A model generated the notes under the pieces. It ran no database searches. It saw only the letters and a program-made list of their open reading frames with translations, and had not been told where the DNA came from. Made by a program: the position numbers and the translations under genes. A stretch of 64,000 bases of DNA from Pycnopodia helianthoides (taxonomy: Eukaryota > Echinodermata > Asteroidea > Forcipulatida > Asteriidae): the NCBI GenBank assembly GCA_032158295.1, contig CM063247.1, positions 22,434,358-22,498,357 of the forward strand. Direction: 5' to 3'. Of the stretch, positions 1-12,860 are shown one piece after another (position 1 is the stretch's first letter; each line of letters opens with the position of its first letter).

Positions 1-1444
1 CATGACTGGGGCTTTATTGTTTGTTACTGAGTGCTCACATGTTGTGCGTTTACGTGTATCCTAATCATTTGTAACGTTATATGTCAAAGTAAAACGTTGT
101 TGTAAGGTAAGAATGTGACGTAAAGTGACAGACCATCCATGCATATGTAAACATGAAATGTCACGATCTTTGTGATAACTCCCTTGATGGAAAAATAGTG
201 AAGTGCAAACTGTCTCTGAAACAAGTAATAGTAACCGCCTATTTGGGATTGAGGGGGAACAAAAATTATAAAAGTGAAGATAATGTACTACTGTAACATG
301 GCTATACAACTTTACATAAGACTTAAATGTATCTTCACCACTCATACCGTTCCCGAAGTAATTGGATGTAGGACATTTTACGTGACAATAACACAAACCT
401 GGAGGCCCGAAGCTTATTCAATGTGAGATGTGGACTTATTTATTTATTTATTTATTTCTATTAGTTTGCTGCGTTTTTAGATTAGCGTGAATTCTCTGAC
501 TTTTGCTGGTGCTTGTCAAATAAACAAAAAATAGTATACGAAAAACACAATACTATTTTCATTTTTATTTGATCAGCTAAGATGCTTTGTGTTAAAATGA
601 ACGAAGTGGAGCTAATGGTTAAGGTTTGCAATTATGACACCCCTTAATATTGAGGTTCAGAGTCAACGGCCGATTATGCAAATAGTTGGCAGACAAATGA
701 ACACAATAGTGATTTATGTGTTGAGGTACAATTTAATGATAATTATTGTCGATGAAAACGTTTTTGAGATAGGCGACAGACGAACGACGTACAAACATGC
801 ATATGTCTTATCTTGAAAATTAGGAAGTAAAAAACAAATCAGGAACACGACTACAAACTGTGGAGTGCTGTAACATGTTTTGATCATTCCGGGTAATTAA
901 GCGCCCTTTAAAATGCACCATAGAGTGTGTAATTCCTAGAAAGTGTCGGCTTTAGGAGAAAATCGAAGGAAAATTGATATGTATTGTTATCACTGGGGTA
1001 ATTAAGTGTTCGCGGTTTACAAGCATTGAAGTGAAATGTTGAAGCGATTCAAAACTGACAGGGATCAAATGGGGATTGATTTCCTGTATGTCAACCAAGC
1101 AGTTGTAAAGGCTGACATACGGATCGGATTTGAGGAGCTCAAGTGTGTCTTAAAAGAGAGCGGGATAATGTGTTGATAGTCACAACTGTGGACAAGAAGT
1201 GAATACATAATTCGTATTCACAACTCGTTAGAGTGTAGGCCATTATAGATTTTGAACTTGGAAAATGCAGTGTGATGGGTTAACATAATTGTATGTTTTC
1301 GTTGGTGTTTGCAGTCGGTTGTTGATATTTTGATGTTGTTTCAAACCAATGCCATTATACAATTAAAGATCTCGTATTAAGTAAAAAACACAAACAATCA
1401 AAAACATAAAAATACAATAAAATGGGGAATGAATCAGGAAGATA
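1..1444. other. AT-rich non-coding DNA
   Basis: No supportable gene on either strand. It contains a short ATTT microsatellite at about 437-457. Open frames are brief and of random-looking composition. Confidence 0.6.
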
Positions 1445-1600
1445 TCAAACATATTAATTTACGTGATTATTTACGTTCATGAATATTCACGTTTTTGTTT
1501 GCCCCATATCGTAAACATTCACGTGAATATTTACGTACATATTTTGCGATCGTTGTTGTCCGTGTCGTAAATGTTTAAGTAAATATTCACGTAATTATAT
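1445..1600. repeat. Cluster of short palindromes built on ATTCACGTGAAT / TTTACGT
   Basis: Repeated, partly palindromic units such as TTCATGAATATTCACG, ATTCACGTGAATATTTACG and AATATTCACGTAATT occur here every few tens of bases. They share the core TTACGT/ACGTGAA in alternating orientation. Arms are imperfect. No coding potential and no flanking duplications were identified. The architecture resembles the clusters at 12.76 and 16.83 kb although the core sequence differs. Confidence 0.6.
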
Positions 1601-3938
1601 GTGTTTGTGTCCCTCCGGGGCCACCATAGCTGTGCAAACAAGCCAGCAGGCCACCTTCGCACCTGAAATTTGAGCAGGTGACGGGAATCCACAAAGCTCA
1701 ATCTGTTTTCGGCAGCTGCTGTGCTGTGGCTTGCCAATCCTTTAGACACAACGACCTGCAACAGAATAACGCCGGCGTCTACTGAGTTACAATAACTCGA
1801 ACTTTACACCGCGGTAATTACATTATAGTGCTTTTTATTGAATGCGAAATAAACATTTACTAGACCATAAAAAAATGTCCGACCAAACATGTAAATAATA
1901 GTACACTTACGACAAATTGTAAACTGTTAATTAGAAGACAAACGAAACGAGATAATATCATGTTTGTCTTTATCCATAATTCGCATGCATCCATTGCAGT
2001 ACTGCAATGGACAAATGGTAACTACAAAGAAAATTAGAAACACCTTCGTGCTGTTCAAAAAAACAGATTGTGGGTTACTCTGTAAGCACAAATCGCTGTC
2101 TTTCGGTTAAGGGCAGATTACAGTGTTGACCCCATTGAATTTGATTTAGAGTAAATAAACCAAACGATTATTGTAAAGAAGCAGCAGTGTCCATAGTCCA
2201 GAATGTAGAAATGTAAGAATCGCAGCGCAAAGCTAACAAAGCAATCAAAGGTCTCCAGAGCAACACCCACAAAAAAAGAAGAAAAAAAAGAAAAAAAAGA
2301 AAGACAAACAAAAAACGCCATTGGACCGAACACTTCACGTGAAATAATAACAAGTAGATACCTTCGTCCCGGTATTTAAGTTTGAAACTTATCGGATAAG
2401 TGTCATTCCAATTCCCCACAGTTTCCCTTCACGTCGTCGTCTTCACCGCGGAGCTCTGCAGCCTTCAGAAGAATCGCCGATGCCATCACGGAGAGGCCAT
2501 CGCCGATGATGAGCGGGTGAGAGAGAGGTCTGGTACGTTCCGTCAGCTGTTGAGCGAGAGAGAACAAAAACTGTATCCCAGGGTGAGGTGAGTTTAGTGT
2601 TTAATTAACATTGGCCGATGCCAACTTCAATTATGTCTCTCGTATCTGTCTTCACGTTCAATTGAAGGTATCACGACTCCGCTCTATACCGCAGAGACAA
2701 CCCAAGCGGAGTTCTGCTATGCGGTTGCTTAGCTTTACTGATAATTGAAACATCAATCTGGCGGTTCTGTGTAATTCTCTTCACTGCTTCAACGATTGTA
2801 TTATGACGAGTGTATAAACAAACGACTGACAACGGTAACCGTCTTATTGAATCGCCAGTAGTTACTCAGGATGTATATTTTTGTGAATTATACGCGTACT
2901 TAATTTATTTTGAGCGTTCCCTGGGTAAAGACCCAGCAATATTCGAATTTACCGGAAAATGTTTATCCACTCGAGCGCAATATGAATTATTTTGGTAAAA
3001 AAAATAGCACGTGCGGTTTACACTTTGGTGGTAATGGTATAAGCCGAACTGTTTCCACGATATTGCATTTGGTGTTAAAGCAACACTGCATGGGTGGTAA
3101 GAGCACAGCTTCTGTATTTTCTTTGGAAATGATATAGCTCAAACTGCTTCGGTGAAATTACATTTGTGTTGCTTTGCAGGAAATTGGCAATCGCTTCTTT
3201 TTGAGGAAGCATCACCCATGAAGCTATATTACAATGACAACTCGATAATGAAAATACTTATCATGATTTAAGCTATATTAGGTATTGGGCATTAGTAAAA
3301 AAAAAAAATTATTATAACAAAAATACAGTAATAAAAGTAAATACAAAACCAGGAGATTACCTATGCCTGCCGATGATTGGTACAAGCACCCCTACATTTT
3401 ATTTTGTGACGATTAGTCGAGTTTACGGGCTCTCATCAATTGTAGCCTTTGTTTAAGGCTCAGCTAGGGGCTATTTATCATACATGCTATTTTGGTTGGT
3501 ACTCAGTTTTTGAACAGCTAAATACTCGTTTTCTTCTCTCAAATAATTGCATGTTTAACAAACATTGAGTATTTGAGCAAAATTGACGAAAAATTAATAA
3601 CAACACGATTATTAAATCAAAACATTAAACATAAAGTTGTTAATTCGTTGTCTGCAACATTTTCATAAAAATTAAAGCATCTTCTTCCTGGATTTTGAAC
3701 TTGAATGAACTTGTTTGTAGTACGACATTCTCAGTTAAATCAATTAACACAAACTAAGGTCAAATTTTCCCTGCGAGGCGTTTTTTCAGCAGTACACTAT
3801 ACTCTCACATTACTGACAATTGGGACGAAGCACGGACACCTGTAATGTTTGTTTGGAGCCTTTTGGTTTAATACCCGGATCCAATTTCATGGCGCCGCTT
3901 ACCGCTGAATCTTGCGCTTACGGCCCACAAAAAAAAGT
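1601..3938. other. Non-coding DNA
   Basis: No convincing gene. The segment 1610-1770 is GC-richer but only holds an unrecognised short open frame. An A/G-rich low-complexity tract lies at about 2272-2312. The remainder is plain AT-rich sequence. Confidence 0.55.
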
Positions 3939-4082
3939 AAGGCCGTGTTCAAATTGGCGGCTACAGCTGCGGCTCAGGCTGGATCGCTGCGGCTTCATGC
4001 GTCGAAGTATAGGACATCCTTAGCAACACCTTTGGCAACGAGTCGCAGCCGTAGCCAGAGCCACCAATTCGAATACGACCTC
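3939..4082. mobile_element. Short inverted-repeat element (MITE-like), about 144 bp
   Basis: The left end reads AGGCCGTGTTCAAATTGGCG followed by GGCTACAGCTGCGGCTC. The reverse complement of the right end reads AGGTCGTATTCGAATTGGTG followed by GGCTCTGGCTACGGCTGCG. The two ends therefore form long imperfect terminal inverted repeats of about 40 bp with a short centre. The element is GC-rich against its surroundings and non-coding. The transposon superfamily is not assigned, and a possible TA/GTA target duplication is uncertain. Confidence 0.65.
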
Positions 4083-5503
4083 ATGTACTTTACAGGTAGC
4101 CGCTCGGTTCTGTGTTGTAAGCATGCACCATGGTGCCCCCTCGATTATGGCTGATCTCCTGTTTTCATCACACCGTATAAACAAACACAATGTTAGTAAA
4201 GTCCACTGTCTGATTTTTCAACGATTGAATAAATATGGGTTAGTTTGGGTCACTCGAGTTCTGAAGGACAACAGTCTTTGATTGTCTTTTCAGAAACCCA
4301 ACCTCTCAGTTGCTTTTGTGATGTGCTTTGCAAAGTCTTGATGGCCCTGTGATTATAAAGTGCGCGGGTGGGGTTGTGTGTGTTGGGGGGGGGGGGGCTG
4401 CATACTGTTTATATAATATTCAAAATCTAAACAAATTGTTTAACTTAGTTCTCAAAAACTATAGAGACAACAGTAATTTGTTTATGGAATTTTTTTCTCC
4501 TCACCATGAACATGTTTATGCCATGAAAGTTATGTGCGTATCGGTGAACGTTTATTACTTTCAATGGTATACATTATTGTGCACACCCTTTAGATTACAG
4601 GGACAAAGTAAGCAATATCGCCGAAGACCAATATCTGCACTTTACGTTACTCAAAATTTACATTAAAATAGCAAACCTGCGAAAGTTTAAAGCTTAATCC
4701 GTCATCAGCGTCACGAGAAAACAGAGTTAACACAACTGCATCAATTCTGACAAAAACTATTCCGTTGGATGTTTTCTACCGTAATCAATGCAAGTTATGA
4801 CGCACAATTTTATGCACAATTATTTTGTTCAATCTTATCAATAATGTGCACATATCCCTTAATGCGAGCTTCGAGAGGAGTAAACCGGCAATTGCTATTT
4901 TTGTTCATTTGGGAATACATTTTAAAAACCTAAACAAAACAGATCAATGCAATTTCCATAAACTTGAGGCCCTTTAACCATTTATATTTCCTCAAAGAAA
5001 CACAAGGAATGAACTTCATGCTATTTTGTTTCGAAACCAGCTGCCGAGTCTGGGAACCGAGGGGTTTAACGCACTCTAAGAGCCTCTCGCGGGTTGGGAA
5101 CGTCAATAAGCCAGCCGTCCAGCGCTGTGCTTCAAACAAGCCATTGGGGGAGAGAGCTTAATCGTATTTTTTACCGGCAATGAGAATGTCACAGCGACTC
5201 AGAGAAAGGTTCTTAGAATATTTACAGCTGCCCGTTGTTATTTTTTTTTTCGCTGAGAGCCAAAGCTAAATCGAAAACTGAGACCGGATAACTGTAAACT
5301 ACCGTTCTTTACCATTACTTGACCTTTCCCCCTCTCTTCTCCAGTGAATGCGGCCCTTAAGTTTCTTCCCCTTGTGAGAAATACAAGTATGTATAATCTA
5401 TTTATTATTCCGACAATGACTTGCGAGGATAATCTGTCTCTTCTTTAATCCCTTTAAGTTGATCACATAAGGAGATATCCATTATTAAATCATGATCTTA
5501 TTT

Positions 5504-5504
<1 letters not shown>
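4083..5504. other. Non-coding DNA
   Basis: No supportable gene. It holds a G-run of about 12 at 4386-4398. The GC-richer piece around 5040-5160 has short open frames on both strands, none recognisable. Confidence 0.55.

Positions 5505-5543
<39 letters not shown>
5505..5543. repeat. Poly(T) tract
   Basis: About 38 consecutive T residues, possibly the tail of a retroposed element inserted in minus orientation, but no recognisable element body adjoins it. Confidence 0.85.
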
Positions 5544-5553
<10 letters not shown>

Positions 5554-6869
5554 ACAAACTTGAAAGATTACCATTCAGTAGTATTTTTTATTCATTTATT
5601 TATTGTTATTCCCATCCATATTTCTGTTTATTAAAGTTATATGCTTTCTTACTCTACTCGGAATAAATAGCCTATGGGACGTAAATGAGCATACATTGAA
5701 TCTGTTGCAGTAGGCGGAGAACACCCACTTGCCGTATAAATGTTATAACATAAAACTAAACAAGTATATACTTATAAACATACGTACTTAAAAATAGCCG
5801 CCCGTTGAAATGCTCTGTGTAAACAGAACAGCTAAGCAAACGAATCAAAAGCCCAGTTTGAAGGAAAGAAATTAGATAACAGCCAGGAGATAACTTCGTA
5901 GTACAGATTTAGAAGCACAACAAATATACTTTTACATTAATTTGATAGTCAGTGCATCAAAGTTTGTTCAGTCGAATCAGGCATCTGATCCGATTGGTTC
6001 ATTCACGAGATCCACCTTTCTGTTTGTTTCATTCGTACTTTGAATGTAAACACTGGTTTATAAAAACCTTTCTATAAATGATGGATTACATTTTTTCCAC
6101 GTATCACGTTTCCCCCACCAAAACCACAAAAGTCAATTTGAAACCGATGCAGTAACTTTAGTGGCTTGTCGAATGTCAATGAACCAAGCGTTGTATTGAG
6201 ATTTACAAAACGGCATAAAACAACCCTTTTCCTTATTCAGTTATGCAACAGCGGCTTTGACAAATCCTACAATAGTCTGTCATATACACGCAATGGGAGA
6301 CAACATGTATCCCCGTTTAGCCTTGTTTTATTATGGAGCTGGCAAAATCCTTCAAAGAGAAAATGTGGTAAAAGCGGTCAAACGAAAGGGACACAGTTTA
6401 TATTCAATTTGTTGTATTATTATCGCGTAATTGTTTATTTTCTTATTTATGTTTTTGTTTTATTTCACATAATGTTTTCTCCAAGAAGAGAACAACATGG
6501 AAATGCCTTCATTATTACGCTCAGCAGATGCATATATGTGAGGGGGGAGGGGGGTTGGTAAGGGGGTACGTTACATAATAATTTGCTTTATTACTCGACA
6601 GTTAATTGACAAAGTTATTACTTTGATGGATGCACGTACCTTCATTGGTGGAGAGAACAGCCGCACAGCCGTGCGTTTGTAACAGCAAAGCTTCCTGTGG
6701 TGACACAAGTAGCGTTGATTAGTTCCGTCTTTTTCAGAAGAAAAACTTCCAATTAAATTTCTGAAAGGTACCCCGTGACTTGGATTTGGCACTTTGGGCT
6801 ATGAAAAGCCTTTTAAAGCGTTTAGTTATGATATGAATATGGTTGGAAAGATGTTTTAATGTTCCAAAC
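5544..6869. other. Non-coding AT-rich DNA
   Basis: No supportable gene. The longest open frame (6166-6561, +) has no ATG-rich coding texture, no domain I recognise and ends in a G-rich simple tract, so it is treated as chance. Confidence 0.55.
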
Positions 6870-7164
6870 AAACAATAAATGCCTCGAAATTTGTTTTGTT
6901 GAACCTTTCGAATGTTTCAATCCTACAGATATATACAATACAACTAACCTGTGAAATTTCGATTCAAAAGGTGGTAGCGTTTTTGAGATGTCGCCAAAAA
7001 TCTGGAGCGGTTATGTCCACGCATGAAGACATTATCCACATTGTTTTGAATTGAAATATTTCTCAAAATGCTTTATACTGTCGAAAATTGCGGTACTTCT
7101 AACCAAGTAAGTTTTGATTGCCATACCTCTAAGAGTGATAACCAATCGTATACCTTCCCTTTAA
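6870..7164 (+). mobile_element. Repeat family A, copy 1 (5'-truncated or diverged)
   Basis: Shares with 16710-17313 and, inverted, 42359-42722 the ordered blocks ACAACTAACCTGTG-AAATTTCG, CAAAAGGTGGTAGCG, GAGATGTCGCC, CTGGAGCGGTTATGTCCACG, CTAACCAAGTAAGTTTT and a terminal CCCTTTAA. The right end is clear at TTAA 7161-7164. The left end is too diverged to place exactly. It is non-coding and behaves like a non-autonomous DNA transposon. Confidence 0.7.
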
Positions 7165-8188
7165 ACGCTTTGTATAATTCAAATCGCCCAATCCAAGGCA
7201 ACGTGTTCTTATAATATCATACATAACGGACAATGACGTCTTGCTAGTTTTCCGTGGTTCACTTTGATGAAATATTGATGTTAAAAGGTAGAACAAATGT
7301 TGGAATATGGATGTTTAGACCATTATTTATAAAGCATTTATTTCTTATTCACATGGTTGAACCACATAGATGGGCACGGAAATGAATTGTTGGGCTTTAT
7401 TAAGTCTGCTGCAAATATTAGATCAAAAACTGCACCAGAGAAAGGGCAAATGTATTCAACAAAAGGGCAATAGTATCTTGTAAAACAAGGAAAAACAAAC
7501 AGTACAAGGAAATATATTTACCAGCAGGAAATCCACAAGAGAAAACACAAAAATATTCATCGCCAATATGACAGCTTTATTACATCTTTCTTAAAAATGA
7601 TGGCGATATCACGTCAAATGAACGAGTTTGTACAGTTATTTGCTTATCCCTGTTTTTCCATAACTTGATGCACTGTACTTTAATTTATTGCATTTACGTA
7701 CGTGAATAAATTAGAAGCTCATTCACCGAAGCCCCTTTGTAATCTGCTTTAATATCTCCTTTAGAAAGTACGGTATTAATGAATCGTTTAAGAGTAATTG
7801 TCGTGATTATAATAAAACAAAGACGCGGGAATATTTAATGAAATGCCATTTCAGTGATTAGGTTGACGTGTATTCAAGTACAAGTTAATTGCGATTAAAT
7901 TCGTACTTATCAGTATGGGGAAAAAACACTATGAAAACGGAACTGTAAAATATTTGTATTTTATTGTAGATGAAGATATATTTGTTTTTGTATATTTAGA
8001 TGCCTTTTCCGTAATATGGCACTGTCTCGAAGCTCCAATGAGTCGGGTGTTTGCTGGAGCAGACTTAAAACACAATACTTTTGTTAATGGATCACTAACT
8101 AGCTGACTTTATGAGTGAGTGAACAACTGATTGACTAATGTGATATGACTGGCTGGTTTATTGGTTGGTCATCGCTGCCAACAGACTG
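7165..8188. other. Non-coding AT-rich DNA
   Basis: No supportable gene or repeat seen. Confidence 0.55.
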
Positions 8189-8270
8189 ACGGGCTGACTG
8201 ATGGTTTGCTTGGCTGACTGACGGGCTGACTGGTGGTTTGCTTGGCTGACTGACGGACTGACGAACAGAC
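8189..8270. repeat. 32-bp minisatellite, about 2.4 copies
   Basis: Units beginning ACGGGCTGACTG start at 8189, 8221 and (partial, ACGGACTGACG) 8253, an exact 32-bp period. The first two copies differ by a single base (ATGGTTTG versus GTGGTTTG). The surrounding GACTGACTGG-type sequence suggests older copies on both sides. Confidence 0.85.
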
Positions 8271-11200
8271 ACGATACTGACATGACTGTGTAAACGATGC
8301 TTTTTTTTCTTTTTTTTTTTACTTACGGCGGATTGGTGTCTGACCGCCGACTGGCTTTCTTGTTTGCTGCCTTTTTTTTTTTTTTCTTGCTGGCCACCTG
8401 ACTGTCTTGATGACCGAATTATTGATTACCAATAGATATATAATTGCCACAATCCATTGTTTCGTGAAGAATATTTGACGTTTGAAGAATCTTACACTTA
8501 AGAGTTAATAAACCGGACAGTGTTTTGTCGTTCACAGTTTCTCATCGATGTGGAAATTTGGTAAAATATAATGTGTAATGATCCATACTGCCAAGTCACA
8601 GTAGTGAAAAAAAACAACCAAAACGCCAAAAGCCTGTGATGACAAAAGCTATCTTACTACCTGATACGTTAGAAGAGCTTTCAATGCTGTAATTTGAGAG
8701 CATCTCCATGTCAATTCGAATGAATTATGATATTTTTCTCTTTCTGTTCAAGTAAGACTGTGGTTGTTAACCCTAAAATAGTGTGTGCATGTGCTTTAAT
8801 ATTCACTACCTTGTGGAGACCGAGAACAAATATTTAAAAAAGGGGGGTGGGGGTATATATAGGGAAATTCTAAAGACTGGGGTGCTCCACAAGGAATGTT
8901 GTGTACAAGGTCTATGGGAGTATGTTAAGTACCAGGGACAAAGAAAGGAAAGAGCACAAAATGTCTCCACCGGATGCAAACATTAGAATGGGTGCGTAAG
9001 TGTGTGTGAATTTGTGTGTGTGTGTGGGGGGGGGGGCGGATTTGAAGGCGATTGAAATCATAAATCTGTTCCACGTAAATGAATAATATAAACATGAACA
9101 AAACATCGTACAACCTTCCATTTTGTCCTTTGTGTTTCCAACTTCTTGTTGTCTAGTCATCCCCTTCCCTCCAACCCCCCCCCCCCTTTGTCTTCATAAT
9201 CCCTGCTTACCCCCTGCTTTTTCTGAATGCTTCTTGCTTTTCTCTCTCCACTCTCTCTATTCATGTTTTCCCACTTGACTGCTTTTGTCCCCCTTGTATG
9301 CATGCATGTGTGTTGTCTTGTCATTTAGCCTTTTTTGCAGAAAGATTACTGTGAGGTTTTGTGAGAATAACCGAACATTTCACCATTTCCCAAATGCAAT
9401 CAGCAACTCTGTGTATTTTTTGTCTCCAAGATGTAATTTAAAATTTATCTACACAGTTTTAGGAATTCATTCACAAATTATTCTCCACTAAACAAATGAC
9501 GGGTAAATTTTCACCAGGGCAAGCGGAAACAAACTGAGATCGGGTGTCGTACTGTAGTGGAATACAACACGGCTCATACGCCGTAACTACAATTCAATTT
9601 GCAATACGAGAAATTGCCGATTGGTCTTCAATAGTTTCGTATGAGCTTCATGTTCCTGCATTGATAACCGCGAGTTTCTCCCCCATCCTTAATGTCACCA
9701 GAGGGCACCTCCATAGTTCCATGTTGAGCCACCCTTTTCCCAATAGTTTGCCAAGAGTATCCTTCAATTTTGACCACAGAACCACATACAAAATAAAATA
9801 AATGGAAACAGAAAGAGACAGAGAGAGAGGGAGAGAAATCTGAACTGACTCGTAAAATGCAGTGCAATACGAATTTAAGTCGCCTATATACTCAATAATT
9901 GTCTATACAAGATTGCAACCCTCAAACGAATGTACTTGAATGTGTTTATTCTGCTTGACTAATACGCAGACCGTGGTCATAGTTGCTTTCATTACAAACG
10001 TGTGCCACTAACCGAATACAAGGAAGCACGGAAGCGAACAGTGGAGGTGGGTGGGGGAGGTGAACCGTATTTTTGTATGGCATTTTTACATCGCTTGAAT
10101 CATTTGTCTATTGATGTCGAAGATCCGGTCTGAATCGAAAGCTAGGGCCATCTCCTCCTACTGGTTTTAGAAAGGCAATTAAAAACAACTTGTACCTCAG
10201 TTCACAGCCACATTTCTGCACAACCACATTACAACATTATTTAAACTCTTCCTTGGGGTTGTCACAGCCTCACTTAACTGTTATGGTGATTATTGGATGC
10301 TAGATCGAGTGAATGCATCAGACAAAAATCAACCTGACAAGATTGTTGGAGAAAAATTGTTTATCATCACTGCATTAACCCGAGTTACCATCCCGAAGTA
10401 TATTGCAGATATCTTGAAACGTCTTCTTCGTCTCATGTCAGTAGTGCTCACCAGGCACTTGACTGGGTTCATGCAAAGCTAACCTGACGTCTTTTTATTT
10501 TTTTAAAAATACTAAACCGTCACTTCAAAGAGCGTGACGTGACGAAAGAAAAACATAATAAGATACAAAAGGTAATATATAATATAGGAACGAGCTGCCT
10601 TTATACGGAGATATTATTCTGATAATCGCTTCGGATTTCACAAGACGCTTTGTCTTTATCCCACAACAGGATGTGTTTTGAAGAGCGCCACGTCATTCCC
10701 TTCACAATTGAAGTCACCGGCCCACGTTATCGATACATTGCCCTGCTGCGGCTGCAAATTTTTTTCTCCAAAACACCTCGCTGGGTAAACGCCGCTATTC
10801 AAAGGCACGGAAGCAGTTTTTACCGGTGATCTTATAAAGTGTGCAATCCCAACTTGGTAATTGAGACGGCGGTTATCGAAAAAAAACGCTTCTTAGTTGA
10901 GTAATTGAAACAGAAAGAGTTCGGTTCGAGTAAAGTGAGTGAGAGCTCTCTGGAAAAACACAGCACAACAAAAAAAAAAAAAAAAGGAAGAAAAAAAAAA
11001 AAAAAAACTGCTCTTGCCCGTCGTGTCTTGATGTCATGCACCTCGGGGCTTTTGTCTTTTGGTACGGCTATGGGATATTTTAATTTAATTATCCAGAGGA
11101 TAATCATTTCAATCAATCTAGAATCGCTCAATGGTATTGACGAGGTCGATGCATCGGAGACAGTCGCTTGCCTTGTTTTAAAGAAACAATTTACCTCATT

Positions 11201-11571
11201 ACTTGGTATTGGCCCGGTTTGTTCAAATATAAAACTGTATTTTATTACTTGATTGAATGCATCCAGAAGTTGAATCCATCCTGCATTCTTAAATTATACA
11301 TTGTTGTTTCTGGTATACCTTTAATTATTCTGGTGATACTGACGATGCGATGGGAAGAATTGTCTTTGCTTAAGAATCTGCAAAAGTAAAGAAATAGAGC
11401 ACCTCTTGGAAAAATGGGAAAGAACCTTTCGGAATTTTTTTTTCTGTGAAAATTGCAGGGTGAACTATTGGCAGAGGAATAAACAACAAAAATCTTGTTT
11501 ATAGATAAATTAAATCTCAATAATTATACAAAGCACCCATATGGTGCTTAATGACGCCCTGTATTATTTTA
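8271..11571. other. Non-coding DNA with homopolymer runs
   Basis: No supportable gene. It contains poly(T) runs at about 8300-8320 and 8371-8385, a G-run at 9026-9035, a C-run at about 9175-9186, and an A/G-rich tract at about 10969-11008. Small open frames on both strands have simple composition or no recognisable similarity. Confidence 0.55.
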
Positions 11572-11910
11572 ATTTTTGTGGCCACTTCAAAGTGAGGGCT
11601 ACACCTTAGTGATTTGGGCTGTCGACCAAAATCAGCTGTCACCAGGGGGCACGTTGCCACCTGCTCCTGGGGCTGAAACAGGGTTACCCCCCTTCACAGT
11701 CCGTAATGATGTAGGCATGGGTATCATCCACTAGGAGCCTGGCTGGTGGAGCAGAATGCACTTATACATTCCCAACTTACAATCAATTATAGGTTAAGTG
11801 CCTTGCTCAAGGGCACAGTGTCATGACCGAGATTCGGACCCAGACTCTGCTGCTGGCAACACCAGAGCTTAGGTCCGGTGAACTGGACCGCTCGGCCATG
11901 CCCACGCCAC
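11572..11910 (-). mobile_element. tRNA-derived SINE (tRNA-Leu-like head)
   Basis: Read on the minus strand, the element opens with a tRNA-like head. A-box TGGCCGAGCGGT lies at 11885-11898 and B-box GGTCCGAATCTC at 11829-11840, with a spacing and extra arm that suit a class II (Leu/Ser) tRNA. The acceptor and T stems no longer pair well, so it is not a functional tRNA. Downstream comes TGTGCCCTTGAGCAAGGCAC, a block I recall from the conserved core of vertebrate V-type SINEs. It then continues about 200 bp to an A/T-rich end near 11572. RNA polymerase III would transcribe an active copy. Confidence 0.75.
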
Positions 11911-12758
11911 AAATATATAAATAATATAAGTTTCTGAGACTTTACAGCGAGTCAGTCTTATCCAGGTGTCCTGATATATCAAACTGATTTTGACAATTTA
12001 TGTGCACATTGTAACATCATATGTAGTGTGTGCCATTTCTAAAATATTTAACACCATCGGCTCTGTATGTGTATAGGGTCCTAATAACAGATTTTCAGAA
12101 AGTGGTCATTGCCAATCTATGGATTCATATTTCAATTCGATTTCATTCGAAGCTGCAAAACTTCAAGTGTTGTTAGTTTTTTATAGATATATATATTTTT
12201 TTGCTGGTAACTGCTGCCGATGTTTTACTTTTATGATTTGTATTTTACATCTCGATCGTCATATCCCAATGATATGGAAATCCTTCGGCAGATTACATCC
12301 CCCGAATTGATGGCTGTCGTTATGCTTTATTGGTGCCTAATCGTTTGCAACGAGCTATGTTCAGCAGATTCCATATTGTCCACATTGCTATGACATTCAT
12401 GCGTAGGGACCTGCTCTGAACGGTTCGACTGAACGACACTACAAGTGTAGTAGCAGTTCATCAACCATCATGCAATCTAATCACCGATTGAAAAATTCAG
12501 CAATACGGCCCAACGCACACAGCGCAATTCGCCCATTGTCAGACGTCATTACAGTATTACTGTCCGTGAAATTTATTACTTGCTACTTTTCTCTAAATCT
12601 CCTATTGTGAAGAATTTATCACAGTGCTTTTCAAGCTCAAGCGACAGACGACTTGCTAGTTTTATGACATACTCGCAGAAAAGGCTTGTAATGAAGCAGA
12701 CCCACAGTTTTATGTGCAGTAAAGGGTAGTTAATTTTTATTGCTTTGTTTTGTTCACA
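11911..12758. other. Non-coding AT-rich DNA
   Basis: No supportable gene or repeat seen. Confidence 0.55.
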
Positions 12759-12860
12759 CGAAATAGTATTGCATTCTCTCGAAATATGTTTTTTTGTTCC
12801 CTCGAAATATTATTTCACTACCTCGAAATAGTATTTCGCTCACCCGAAATGCTATTTCGT
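12759..12860. repeat. Tandem array of a palindrome, 21-bp period
   Basis: CGAAATA starts at 12759, 12780, 12803, 12824 and 12845, giving spacings of 21, 23, 21 and 21 bp. Two units are perfect palindromes around one or two central bases: CGAAATAGTATTTCG at 12824 and CGAAATGCTATTTCG at 12845. Decayed CGAAAT/TATTTCG pieces continue to about 12950. The open plus-strand frame across it is a by-product of the 21-bp (7-codon) period, not evidence of a gene. Confidence 0.8.
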
